From Acidipila sp. (GTDB lineage: Bacteria; Acidobacteriota; Terriglobia; Acidiferrales; UBA7541), in NCBI GenBank assembly GCA_010365215.1, contig JAAFGT010000042.1:22782-57908 (forward strand): a stretch of 35,127 bases of DNA. The letters are read 5' to 3'. Within the stretch, counting starts at the first letter, position 1. Every line of letters begins with the position of its first letter. The position numbers and the translations under genes are program-made. The notes beneath the pieces were generated by a model that was not told the origin of the DNA, did not search any database, and saw nothing but the letters and a program-made list of their open reading frames with translations. This document shows positions 7,642 through 15,834 of this stretch, piece by piece.

Positions 7642-9315
7642 CTACGTTTTTTTCTGTACTACCGCTTCAATGCTCGTCCCAAAATCCTTTAGCATCACCA
7701 CGGCGGCATTTCGTCCGGGCGCTCCGGTCACCGAACCTCCGGGATGCGTGGTAGCGCCGGTCTGATATAACCCTGGAATTGGCATGCGATGCTGCGCCCA
7801 CCCGGGCACAGGCCGCATGGCGCCGGACTGCGCCGGACCCTGCGCACCGCCGTGACTGCTGCCGTGCCAGTTGTGCGGGTTCATGCGCTCCAGATCGAGC
7901 GGGCTGACAATAACTCGGGCGAGAATTTTGTCGGCAGTGAGATTGGGCGCGAACCGGCGCAAATAGTTCAGATTCGCCTCGGAAACCCGCTCTTTGATTT
8001 CGTCCCAATGCTGCGGCCCTTCTTTCAGGTCGTAGGGATGAAATCCGATAATCTTGAACGTATGCATGCCCGCGGGCGCGCGCGTTGGATCCCCAACGCT
8101 GGGAGCGATAATGGAAAGCACCGGCTCTTCCACATTCACCGCACGGCAGGCGTGATCGAAACTCATGCGTAGACCGCGTTCCGGAGTGGCCATGGTTCCC
8201 GAACGCACCGGGGTAATGGTGCCACCGGAAATGGCATAGGTGGGCGCTTCGCTCGAAGCGTAGTGAGTTTCAAACATGGAACCTTCCACCTGCCACATGT
8301 TCACGCCATCGAGAAAATCCTGGCCCCACAGTTCGCGCGGCGCCATATCCACCAGGTGCTTGATATGGATGGTGGACAGCACGGCTTTTTCGGCTCGGTA
8401 GGCGCTGCCATCGGTGCATTCCACGCCAACACACTTGCCATTTTCCACGACCAGCCGCTGCACCGATTTTTGCGTGAGGATCACCCCGCCGTGCGCTTCG
8501 ATCAGCCGCGCCAGCGCCTGGGTCAAGGCTCCCGACCCGCCCTTGGCCAAACCGGTGCTCCAGCTCTGCCGGCCGTGCACCACCGAGTAAGCCAGGCGGC
8601 CGGTCATGGGATCTTCGGGATGCTGCAAAGTCTCGTGGGCCATCCATACCATGTAGGCGCGGCAATGTTCGTCCTCAAAATTGTCGCGAATAATTTCCCA
8701 CGCGGACATCGCACTGCGCCGCTGCCATCGTTTGCCCTGGGGATGCTCCGCCAGGCGCTCGTTGAGCGGTTTGCCGAAGCCGGCCGGCGCGAATGCAATC
8801 GCGTCGAAGACCGGCTTGATCGCGTCATACTCCGTCATCATTCGCCGGTAGGCCGCCGCATCTTTTTTAGAAAACTTGCCCAGTTCCGCGCAGGTGCGAT
8901 CCATATCCCGCCACTGAGTGATGTAGCTGCCGTCGGCAAACGGCATATGCATCACCAGGTCTGGGAAAATATATTCCAACCCATATTCACCGAGCTTGAG
9001 CTCGTCGTTCCGCATCAGCGGATTATCTTGAATGATGATATGTCCCGAGGCGCAGGTGTCGTGTTTGAAGCCGGGCAGGGTTAATTCTCCGGTTTTTACG
9101 TCGCCTCCCACCGCAAAGCGGCCTTCCAGAACCAGGCAGCGGTATCCTGCTTTGGACAGGTACGCCGCGGTGATCAAGCTGTTGTGTCCGGCGCCTGCCA
9201 CGACAACATCAAAGCGGCCGGTGCCCGAAGTTTTCTGTTTCAGGCTAATACTTCCCAGCGCCAGCGGCGCCAAAGCTGCTCCTTTTACGAACCCGCGCCG
9301 CGTGATGCCGCTCAT
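7642..9315 (-). CDS. Tat-exported FAD-dependent oxidoreductase, COG1233 phytoene-desaturase-like, paralogue A
   Basis: This 557-residue protein starts with a twin-arginine signal T-R-R-G-F-V-K-G-A-A-L. An FAD-binding dinucleotide fold follows (DVVVAGAGHNSLITAAYL, about residues 35-52, ending in VLE). The C-terminal flavin motif LYQTGATTHPGGSVTGAPGR is typical of the COG1233/PYROXD2-like branch of the amine-oxidase/phytoene-desaturase superfamily. A strong GGGAGG ribosome site lies 8 nt before the ATG. It is the last of three close paralogues in one minus-strand run, and follows a pentahaem cytochrome by 48 bp. A plausible reading is a periplasmic dehydrogenase that passes electrons to that cytochrome. 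The substrate is unknown; carotenoid synthesis is unlikely because no partner genes are present. Confidence 0.85.
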   Translation of the reverse strand: MSGITRRGFVKGAALAPLALGSISLKQKTSGTGRFDVVVAGAGHNSLITAAYLSKAGYRCLVLEGRFAVGGDVKTGELTLPGFKHDTCASGHIIIQDNPLMRNDELKLGEYGLEYIFPDLVMHMPFADGSYITQWRDMDRTCAELGKFSKKDAAAYRRMMTEYDAIKPVFDAIAFAPAGFGKPLNERLAEHPQGKRWQRRSAMSAWEIIRDNFEDEHCRAYMVWMAHETLQHPEDPMTGRLAYSVVHGRQSWSTGLAKGGSGALTQALARLIEAHGGVILTQKSVQRLVVENGKCVGVECTDGSAYRAEKAVLSTIHIKHLVDMAPRELWGQDFLDGVNMWQVEGSMFETHYASSEAPTYAISGGTITPVRSGTMATPERGLRMSFDHACRAVNVEEPVLSIIAPSVGDPTRAPAGMHTFKIIGFHPYDLKEGPQHWDEIKERVSEANLNYLRRFAPNLTADKILARVIVSPLDLERMNPHNWHGSSHGGAQGPAQSGAMRPVPGWAQHRMPIPGLYQTGATTHPGGSVTGAPGRNAAVVMLKDFGTSIEAVVQKKT

Positions 9316-9363
9316 CTCACTTCCTCCCGCCTGTTTCTCCTGCTCCTTGGTTTCTACTGCTCA

Positions 9364-9966
9364 TTAATTGTTTAGTGGTTTGTTGCCCACGCCCGGCGTC
9401 ATGGACGGATGACATGTTTCGCAAGTGCTTTTGGCTTTGCTCATTTCATGGCAGTGCAGGCAACTGAACATTGAGGTGACGCTGGTCGCCTCGGTCATCA
9501 CGTCCATCTGCGCCACCGCGCCGTGGCACGTTTCGCATTTCACTCCCGCTTGCAGATGTTTTCGGTGAGTCCAGGTCACACCGGGAAGGACGGCATACAC
9601 GCGCACCCAGGGTATCGCGGCACCGGATTTCGCAAACCCAGCGAGCTTCTGAATCGAAGGACTGTTCTGGGCGATTGCGGAATGACACTGCATGCACTTG
9701 CTGGCAGCGGGGAACTCCATTTTCTTACCTGGGTCGGCGTTGGTATGGCAGTCCTTGCATTCCAGGCCAAGCGCCAGGTGTTTCTTGTGGCTGTAGGGTA
9801 TCGGCTGCACGGGTGCCGCCGGCTTGCCGGGATTATCCGGCACGGCCGCCCTCAGGGCTGTTGATGGCTTCGTCTCCTGCGCAGTGACTGCCATGCCAGC
9901 AAAAAGAAACACTGCCAGCGCCTCGATAGCCAGCACAAATACAATTTTTCTGTTTCGTGGAATCAT
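9364..9966 (-). CDS. Pentahaem c-type cytochrome, periplasmic, paralogue 1
   Basis: This 200-residue protein has a signal peptide (IVFVLAIEALAVFLFAGMAVTAQ) and five C-x-x-C-H haem sites: CKDCH, CMQCH, CETCH, CLHCH and CETCH. Extra His residues in YSHKKH and THRKH before haems 1 and 3 are likely distal ligands, as in class III cytochromes. The order of motifs and the block IPWVRVY resemble pentahaem subunits such as ActA of alternative complex III, but no other subunit of such a complex is here. I start it at ATG 9966 because GAGG lies 7 nt upstream; a TTG just before it is less likely. It lies between FAD oxidoreductases A and B, so it probably accepts their electrons. Confidence 0.88.
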   Translation of the reverse strand: MIPRNRKIVFVLAIEALAVFLFAGMAVTAQETKPSTALRAAVPDNPGKPAAPVQPIPYSHKKHLALGLECKDCHTNADPGKKMEFPAASKCMQCHSAIAQNSPSIQKLAGFAKSGAAIPWVRVYAVLPGVTWTHRKHLQAGVKCETCHGAVAQMDVMTEATSVTSMFSCLHCHEMSKAKSTCETCHPSMTPGVGNKPLNN

Positions 9967-10003
9967 CAACCTGCCTCGGCAACACTCACGATTCGCAGCT
10001 CTG

Positions 10004-11674
10004 TTATGTCTTCTTCACCAGCACTTCCTCAAGGCTCGTCCCGAAATCCTTCAGCATCACGATGGCCGCATTTCTTCCCGGCGCGCCAGTCACCGATCCT
10101 CCAGGATAAGTGGTGGCGCCGGTTTGATACAGGCCGGGAATGGGCATGCGATATTGCGCCCAACCCGGCACCGGCCGCATACCCCCTGTCTGCGCAGGGC
10201 TTTGCGCGCCGCCGTGAGCGCTGCCGCGCCAGAAACCAGGGTTCATGCGCTCCAGATCGAGCGGACTTTCGATGAACCGCGCCAGGATCTTGTCGTCGGT
10301 CAGATTTGGCGCAAAGCGCCGCAAATACTTCAGATTTGCATCAGAGACCTGCTCTTTGATCGCGTCCCAATGTTGCGGACCTTCCTTCAAACCATAGGGT
10401 TGAAAGCCGATAATTTTTAGAGTGTGCAAGCCGGCAGGAGCGCGCGTGGCATCCGCGACGCTGCAGCAGACAATTTGCAACGGAGGGTCTTCGAGATTGA
10501 CCGCGCCGCGAATATCGTCGTAAGCAAAACGCAAAGCTCGCTCCGGCGTTGCCATGATGACCGCTTCCACGGGCGCGAGTGTGCCGCCAGCGGTTGCGTA
10601 TCTCGGCGGTTCGGAGGTGGCGTAATGCGTCACGAACATCGTGCACTCACCTTGAAACGTCTCCACTCCCTCGACAAAATCCTGGCCCCACAGCTCGCGC
10701 GGTGCCATATCGACAAGGTGCTTGATATGCACGGTGGAGAGCACCGCTTTCCCGGCTCGGTATGTGCTGCCGTCGGAGCATTCCACACCGGCACATTTTC
10801 CGTTCTCCACGATCAATTGCTTTATCCATTTGTTTGTGAGTATCACGCCGTGATGCGCCTCGATGTAGCGCGCCAGCGCTTGCGTTAACATCCCGGAGCC
10901 GCCTTTCGGAAGCGGCCGGTCGGAATACTGTTGCGAGACGGCGGAGTAAGCCAGGCGGCCGGTCATGGGCTGCTCCGGTGGAATGGAAGATAGATGCCCC
11001 ATGGCCAGCATGTACGCGCGGCAATGATCATCTTCGAAATTATCGCGAATAATTTCCCACGCGGACATGGCCATGCGGCGCTGCCACAGTTTTCCCTGAG
11101 GATGCTCGGCGAGGCGCTCGTTGACCGGTTTTCCAAAACCAACGGGAGTATAAGTAGCCGCGCTGAGGATGGGCTTGATGGTTTGAAACTCCTCCATCAT
11201 TCGCTTATAGGTAGCGCCGTCCTTCTTCGAAAACTTTGCGAACTCGGCGATGGTGCGCTGCGCATCGTGCCACTGGGTGATGAAGCTGCCATCGGGAAAA
11301 GGCATGTGCATGATGGGATCAGGGAAAATATATTCGAGTCCGTAGTCCCCCAGTTTGAGCTCGTCATTGCGCAGCAGCGGATTATCCTGAATAAAGGAAT
11401 GCGCCGTGGAGCACACATCGTCGCGAAATCCCCGCAGGGTTAATTGCGCAGTCTTCACGCCGCCGCCAACGATCGGCCTGCCCTCCAAAACCAGGCAGCG
11501 GTACCCGGCTTTGGCCAGGTAGGCGGTGGTGATCAGACTGTTGTGTCCGGCGCCGGCAACGACGATGTCGAAGCGGTCGGCGTCAGGAGCAGCCTGCTGC
11601 ATGCGAAGGCTTCCCAATGCCAGCGGCGCCAGCGCTGCTCCCTTTACGAATCCGCGCCGTGTGATCGTGCTCAT
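10004..11674 (-). CDS. Tat-exported FAD-dependent oxidoreductase, COG1233-type, paralogue B
   Basis: This 556-residue protein is collinear with paralogue A along its whole length. The first residues again read T-R-R-G-F-V-K-G-A-A-L-A-P-L-A-L-G, the FAD motif is DIVVAGAGHNSLITTAYL, and the C-terminus ends in the same GAPGRNAA block. Near the C-terminus A and C read N-P-H-N-W-H-G, while B reads N-P-G-F-W-R-G, so two His are missing; if they are in the active site, B has a different specificity. The ribosome site GGAGG is 4 nt before the ATG. A pentahaem cytochrome gene lies on each side, 37 bp downstream and 74 bp upstream. The function is inferred as for A: periplasmic oxidation coupled to cytochrome c. 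Confidence 0.85.
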   Translation of the reverse strand: MSTITRRGFVKGAALAPLALGSLRMQQAAPDADRFDIVVAGAGHNSLITTAYLAKAGYRCLVLEGRPIVGGGVKTAQLTLRGFRDDVCSTAHSFIQDNPLLRNDELKLGDYGLEYIFPDPIMHMPFPDGSFITQWHDAQRTIAEFAKFSKKDGATYKRMMEEFQTIKPILSAATYTPVGFGKPVNERLAEHPQGKLWQRRMAMSAWEIIRDNFEDDHCRAYMLAMGHLSSIPPEQPMTGRLAYSAVSQQYSDRPLPKGGSGMLTQALARYIEAHHGVILTNKWIKQLIVENGKCAGVECSDGSTYRAGKAVLSTVHIKHLVDMAPRELWGQDFVEGVETFQGECTMFVTHYATSEPPRYATAGGTLAPVEAVIMATPERALRFAYDDIRGAVNLEDPPLQIVCCSVADATRAPAGLHTLKIIGFQPYGLKEGPQHWDAIKEQVSDANLKYLRRFAPNLTDDKILARFIESPLDLERMNPGFWRGSAHGGAQSPAQTGGMRPVPGWAQYRMPIPGLYQTGATTYPGGSVTGAPGRNAAIVMLKDFGTSLEEVLVKKT

Positions 11675-11748
11675 CGTACCTCCGCCCCACAGTTCCTAAG
11701 CTGCTCGGTCCTTGAGCTGCTTAGCACTTACGCCATTTGTCGCGCAAA

Positions 11749-12318
11749 CTAGTTATGGCAGGTATCGCAACCGGTTTTGGTTTTGAACATTTCGTGGCAG
11801 TGCACGCAACCGTACATGGAGGTCACCACCGTGGCTTGCCCCATAACTTCCATCTGCGCAACCTGTCCGTGGCACATTTCGCACTTCAATCCCGCGTCCA
11901 GGTGGGTGCTGTGGCGCCAATGCACAAACGCCGGAAGTTTATAGACGCGCACCCAGGGAATTGGATCCTGCGCTTTCGCGAATTGCGCCAGTTTTTGAAT
12001 GGCCGGCCTGTCCTTGGCAATCGTGGCGTGGCACCCCATGCATTTGCTGGTGGCAGGGAAGGTCATCACGGTCCGCGGTTCAGGATTTACGTGGCAGAAT
12101 TTGCATTCCAAACCCAGCGCCAAATGCTTCTTATGGCTATACGGGATGGGCTGCGTCGGAGTAGGCGCTTGAAAATTCTTGAAAACCAATTCTTCTTGCT
12201 TGAAAGATTGTGGCACTGGCGCCGTCTGGCGAGCCGGCAGTGCCACCGCGATGAATAAAAACGCAGCCGCAGCTTGCACCGTCACAACCAGCGCGATATT
12301 TCGCTTTCTCTGTTTCAC
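11749..12318 (-). CDS. Pentahaem c-type cytochrome, periplasmic, paralogue 2
   Basis: This 189-residue protein has a signal peptide (NIALVVTVQAAAAFLFIAVALPA) and five C-x-x-C-H sites: CKFCH, CMGCH, CEMCH, CVHCH and CDTCH. The last is five residues from the C-terminus. It shares the sequence PIPYSHKKHLALGLEC exactly with paralogue 1, and also the IPWVRVY block, so the two arose by duplication of a cytochrome/oxidoreductase pair. The start is GTG at 12318, with GGAGG 8 nt upstream. It is between oxidoreductases C and B. It is most likely a soluble or peripherally attached periplasmic electron carrier; where its electrons go is not shown by anything in the window. Confidence 0.88.
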   Translation of the reverse strand: MKQRKRNIALVVTVQAAAAFLFIAVALPARQTAPVPQSFKQEELVFKNFQAPTPTQPIPYSHKKHLALGLECKFCHVNPEPRTVMTFPATSKCMGCHATIAKDRPAIQKLAQFAKAQDPIPWVRVYKLPAFVHWRHSTHLDAGLKCEMCHGQVAQMEVMGQATVVTSMYGCVHCHEMFKTKTGCDTCHN

Positions 12319-12361
12319 CGAGCTGACCTCCGAAACCTGATCAAGCGCATTGCTCTTACCA

Positions 12362-13963
12362 TCAGTTCTTTTTCTGAATCACGTCCTCGATGGTCGTTCC
12401 GAAATCCTTGAGCATCACCGTCGCGGCATTTCGTCCGGGCGCTCCCGATACCGATCCGCCGGGATAAGTGGTGGCACCCGTTTGATACAAGCCGGTAATG
12501 GGCATGCGGTGCTGCGCCCAACCTGGAACCGGCCGCATCGCGCCGGACTGCGCCGGATTTTGCGCGCCGCCGTGGCAACTGCCATGCCAGTTGTGCGGAT
12601 TCATGCGCTCCAGATCGAACGGGCTTTCCACCACGTGCGCGAGAATTTTGTCGTCGGTAAGATTGGGCGAGAATCGCCGCAGATAATTCAGATTTGCCGT
12701 GGAGACCTGCTGCTTGATCTCGTCCCAGTGCCGCGGCCCTTCCTTCAAATCGTAGGGCTGAAAGCCGATGATTTTCACAACGTGCTTGCCCGCAGGCGCG
12801 CGCGTGGGATCCGCCACACTACTGCACACGATCAGCAGCGACGGATCCTCCACGTTGACCGCCCTGCGGGCATAGTCGTAGCCCATGCGCAGGGCGCGTT
12901 CCGGAGTGGCCATCGTGCCTGCGGCTATCGGGGAAATGCTGCCTCCCGCGACCGCAAAAGTGGGCGGCTCACTAGTGGCGTAGTGCGTGACGAACAAAGT
13001 GCCGCCGGCCTGCCACGTGTCCACTCCATCGATGAAATCTTGCCCCCACAGCTCGCGCGGCGCCATCTCCACCAGATGCTTGATGTGCATCGTGGAAAGC
13101 ACAGCTTTCTCGGCGCGATATGAGCTGCCGTCAAGGCATTCCACGCCAAGGCATTTACCGCCTTCCACAATCAGCCGGTGCACCGTCTTCTCTGTGAGGA
13201 TCACGCCGCCGTGCGCTTCGATCAACTTTCCCAGCGCCTGCGTCAACGCTCCCGAGCCCCCCTTCGGCGCCGTCCAGCTCCAGCGCTGGCGGCCATAAAC
13301 CAGCGAGTACGCCAGCCGCCCGCTCATAGGCTCTTCCGGCGGCACCACGGTCTGCAGCGCCATCCACAGCATGAATGCGCGGCAGTGGTCGTCTTCGAAA
13401 TTGCCGCGAATGATCTCCCAAGCGGACATGGCAATGCGGCGCTGCCAGATCTTTCCCTGGGGATGCGCGGCCAGCCGCTCGTTTAGCGGTTTGCCGAAAC
13501 CTATCGGCGTGTAGGCGGTCGAGTCGAAAAGCGGTTTGATGGCCTCATAATCGGTGATCATCCGCCGGTAGGCCACAGCATCTTTTTTTGAAAACTTCGC
13601 GAACTCCGCGCAGGTGCGCTCCACGTCGCGCCACTGCGTGATGTAACTCCCGTCGGGAAATGGGATGTGCACCACCGGATCCGGAAAAATGTACTCCAGC
13701 CCGTAATCCCCCAGCTTCAGCTCGTCATTGCGCAGGATGGGACTGTCCTGGATGAGGACGTGCGCCGAGGAACAGGTGTCGTGCAGAAATCCCGGCAGGG
13801 TCATCGCGCCGGTAGCGGCGCCGCCGCCGATTAACGGCCGGTGCTCGAGCACCAGACAGCGATAGCCGGCCTTAGCCAGATAAGCTGCGGCCACCAGACT
13901 ATTGTGTCCGGCGCCTGCCACAACAATATCAAAGCGGTCGGACTTAGCGGGTTCCTGCGCCAT
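12362..13963 (-). CDS. FAD-dependent oxidoreductase, COG1233-type, paralogue C, without the Tat signal
   Basis: This 533-residue protein matches paralogues A and B from the FAD motif (DIVVAGAGHNSLVAAAYL, about residues 11-28) to the last residues (QKKN). It begins only ten residues before that motif (M-A-Q-E-P-A-K-S-D-R-F). The twin-arginine segment of about 25 residues is absent. An in-frame TAG lies 39 nt upstream with no ATG, GTG or TTG between, so the signal is not hidden by a wrong start. The ribosome site is poor (ACTTACT), unlike the strong sites of A and B. Either C works in the cytoplasm, or its 5' end was lost during duplication and it is carried out with a partner or poorly expressed. 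The core motifs look intact. Confidence 0.83.
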   Translation of the reverse strand: MAQEPAKSDRFDIVVAGAGHNSLVAAAYLAKAGYRCLVLEHRPLIGGGAATGAMTLPGFLHDTCSSAHVLIQDSPILRNDELKLGDYGLEYIFPDPVVHIPFPDGSYITQWRDVERTCAEFAKFSKKDAVAYRRMITDYEAIKPLFDSTAYTPIGFGKPLNERLAAHPQGKIWQRRIAMSAWEIIRGNFEDDHCRAFMLWMALQTVVPPEEPMSGRLAYSLVYGRQRWSWTAPKGGSGALTQALGKLIEAHGGVILTEKTVHRLIVEGGKCLGVECLDGSSYRAEKAVLSTMHIKHLVEMAPRELWGQDFIDGVDTWQAGGTLFVTHYATSEPPTFAVAGGSISPIAAGTMATPERALRMGYDYARRAVNVEDPSLLIVCSSVADPTRAPAGKHVVKIIGFQPYDLKEGPRHWDEIKQQVSTANLNYLRRFSPNLTDDKILAHVVESPFDLERMNPHNWHGSCHGGAQNPAQSGAMRPVPGWAQHRMPITGLYQTGATTYPGGSVSGAPGRNAATVMLKDFGTTIEDVIQKKN

Positions 13964-14018
13964 AGTAAGTTTTATGTTTCGATAGTGCCCGCGCTTCTTC
14001 TATAGCAGCTCAAGCGCT

Positions 14019-14855
14019 CTATTCAATTCTGGTGTTAAAGCTGAAAAGCATTTGCCAGCGGCCGTCGCGCTGCACCCACATCCGCGTATTGAAATATGGC
14101 TTGGCCTCAGCGCGCTGTTCGCGCGCGATCATCATCACCGTTTCTCCGAAGTCAAACATGCGCGCGGAAAGGAGCGGGGGCGGCGCCGCATTTGTTCGCG
14201 TTTGCTTTTGCTTATTGATTTGAGCGATGCGCTCCGATTTAGTGAGCGCCGCGGTGTGGTGTGTGTCGGTAGCCGTGAATTCGTCAGCGATAAGCGGCGC
14301 GTAGGCCCCGGCGTCATTGTTTGCCATGGCCTTCATCACGCCCTGCCAGGAAGCGATGGCTGCTCTCTCCGATTCCGTCTGTGGCTCGAACGGTATCGTG
14401 CGGCAAGGATTTTCGCATTCGCTTGAACCGGTTGCAACGCGCTCCGCCTGGGCAGCCAATGTGACTTCTTGATACAGCACGAGGCGCCAGGCTCCTGGAC
14501 GTTTCACCCACACGCGCAAAACCTGGACTCTTCCTCGGTTGGCTCTTACGACGGCGGCGCGTCCATAGTCACGCGCCTGTATTTCGACTTCGCCGTTCTG
14601 TAACGCCGGCAAATTTTCGAGTACCTGAGCCTTGCTGTGGCTCACTCCGTTGGAGTCGATCCAGGTGAAATCCGCATCAAGCAGCCTATCGAGTGCGGCC
14701 GCGTCTGCTTTCCCGACAGCTTCGACAAAAGCGTGATCGGCCTGAACCGCCGCCGGCTCATCGGCGATTCCGGCGGCATACCCGCCGGCTGCTGCGGCAA
14801 ATATACCGCTGCAAACCAGGCCCGCAAGAATGACGCGCGTGATCCAGGTATTCAT
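14019..14855 (-). CDS. Secreted protein with two NTF2-like (DUF4440/SnoaL-type) domains, paralogue b
   Basis: This 278-residue protein has a signal peptide (VILAGLVCSGIFAAAAGGYAAG). Two NTF2-like domains follow, about residues 35-130 (QADHAFVEAVGKADAAALDRLLDADF) and 160-278 (ASWQGVMKAMANNDAGAYAPLIADEF). They are joined by a linker with the motif C-E-N-P-C. Each domain ends in the strand pattern expected of DUF4440 (RVWVKRPGAWRLVLYQ and RMWVQRDGRWQMLFSF). NTF2-like folds serve as small-molecule isomerases, hydratases or binding pockets. The gene is 54 bp after its paralogue and 55 bp before oxidoreductase C, so it probably belongs to the same exported pathway. It has no strong ribosome site; the ATG is only a few nt from a pair of 20-bp direct repeats. 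Exact function unknown. Confidence 0.75.
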   Translation of the reverse strand: MNTWITRVILAGLVCSGIFAAAAGGYAAGIADEPAAVQADHAFVEAVGKADAAALDRLLDADFTWIDSNGVSHSKAQVLENLPALQNGEVEIQARDYGRAAVVRANRGRVQVLRVWVKRPGAWRLVLYQEVTLAAQAERVATGSSECENPCRTIPFEPQTESERAAIASWQGVMKAMANNDAGAYAPLIADEFTATDTHHTAALTKSERIAQINKQKQTRTNAAPPPLLSARMFDFGETVMMIAREQRAEAKPYFNTRMWVQRDGRWQMLFSFNTRIE

Positions 14856-14856
14856 T

Positions 14857-14898
14857 TGCCAGCAGAATGTCTAACCGCTGCCCCCAGAATGTCTGACC
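14857..14898. repeat. Pair of 20-bp direct repeats before NTF2-like gene b
   Basis: TGCCAGCAGAATGTCTAACC (14857-14876) and TGCCCCCAGAATGTCTGACC (14879-14898) match at 17 of 20 positions and start 22 bp apart. They fill most of the 54-bp gap between the two NTF2-like genes. A phase of two helical turns would suit a protein binding twice on one face, but the repeats could also be the scar of the gene duplication. Confidence 0.7.
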
Positions 14899-14909
14899 GC
14901 GTAGCCGGA

Positions 14910-15791
14910 TCAGGTTTTCGCCGCAGCGGCTTGTATGGCGGTCTGAAAACTGATGGCCATCACCCACTGTCCATCGTGTTTGATCCACACGCGAGTGACG
15001 TGCACCGGCTTGCCGTGATGAGGCTGATGCTCACCGGTCATAACTACCGTGCCCGGAAAGTCGAACATCTTCGCTGAGACCAGCGGCGCCGGCGCCGAGC
15101 CAACCCCTGCCAGTTTCTGTTTATTCAAGGTGGCCATGCGATCGGCCTTGGAGAGCGGTCGATCGTTGTTGGAACTCAGCATTATGAATTCGTCGGCAAT
15201 GTGCGGGGCCCAGGCATCGGCGTCGTGGGCGGTAACGCCAGTCTCGAGCGCTTGCCACGAAGCGACCACCCCACGCTCCGCTTCGTTCCTGGGCTTGTAC
15301 GGCAGCGTCTTGCAGGGATTCTCGCAGTCCACCACGCCCGTTCCCGCCGCCGTCGGAGGCTGGTCGCTAAGCTTGACCTCGTGATAAACCAACGCGCGCC
15401 AGCCTGCGGGCCGCTTCACCCACACGCGTAAAACGAATAATTTTGCGCTTCCCACGGTGACCGCGCCCACCTGCCCGTAGGTGTGTTCCTTTACATCCAG
15501 GCCGCTTTCGTCACCAAGCGTGGAAATGGGTAGCGCCTGCAAAACCTGCGCCTTGCTTTGAGTTTTCCCCTGCGCGTCCGTCCAAGTGAAGTTTGTATCA
15601 AGCAGTTTGCCGGCGGCCGCTTTGTCGGCTTTCCCAATAGCCTGCACCAGCGCACGGTCTGCTTGCAGCAGCGCCTGATCTTGCGGCGCCTGACGAGCAC
15701 CGGCGGCAAAAACCGGTAAGGTCGTTGGAGGAACAGCACAAACAAAAAGAAGTGCGGTGGCGGCGAGGGAATTCCTAACCAGGGGTCTCAT
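14910..15791 (-). CDS. Secreted protein with two NTF2-like (DUF4440/SnoaL-type) domains, paralogue a
   Basis: From the ATG at 15791 this is 293 residues. I prefer it over the ATG at 15821 because it opens directly on a signal peptide (SLAATALLFVCAVPPTTLPVFA) and has GGGGAGG upstream, although the spacing (about 11 nt) is long. Domain 1 starts at LQADRALVQAIGKADKAAAG and domain 2 at ASWQALETGVTAHDADAWAP. The linker C-E-N-P-C is kept between the two paralogues. The protein is clearly homologous to the next gene along its whole length. It is the first gene after the TonB receptor terminator, and no clear promoter lies in the 96 bp between, so the downstream run may depend on read-through. Function unknown. 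Confidence 0.75.
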   Translation of the reverse strand: MRPLVRNSLAATALLFVCAVPPTTLPVFAAGARQAPQDQALLQADRALVQAIGKADKAAAGKLLDTNFTWTDAQGKTQSKAQVLQALPISTLGDESGLDVKEHTYGQVGAVTVGSAKLFVLRVWVKRPAGWRALVYHEVKLSDQPPTAAGTGVVDCENPCKTLPYKPRNEAERGVVASWQALETGVTAHDADAWAPHIADEFIMLSSNNDRPLSKADRMATLNKQKLAGVGSAPAPLVSAKMFDFPGTVVMTGEHQPHHGKPVHVTRVWIKHDGQWVMAISFQTAIQAAAAKT

Positions 15792-15834
15792 CGAAATTAA
15801 GTCCTCCCCAAAACGAAGCACTTGCAGCGGATTG

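Noticed and set aside
9364-12318. Alternative complex III or nitrite-reductase locus from the pentahaem cytochromes
   Set aside because: The motif order resembles ActA, but no ActB-F, NrfA or other complex genes are present.
7642-13963. Carotenoid biosynthesis cluster from the phytoene-desaturase-like proteins
   Set aside because: No phytoene synthase or cyclase genes are nearby, two of the enzymes are Tat-exported, and they alternate with periplasmic cytochromes, none of which fits carotenoid synthesis.
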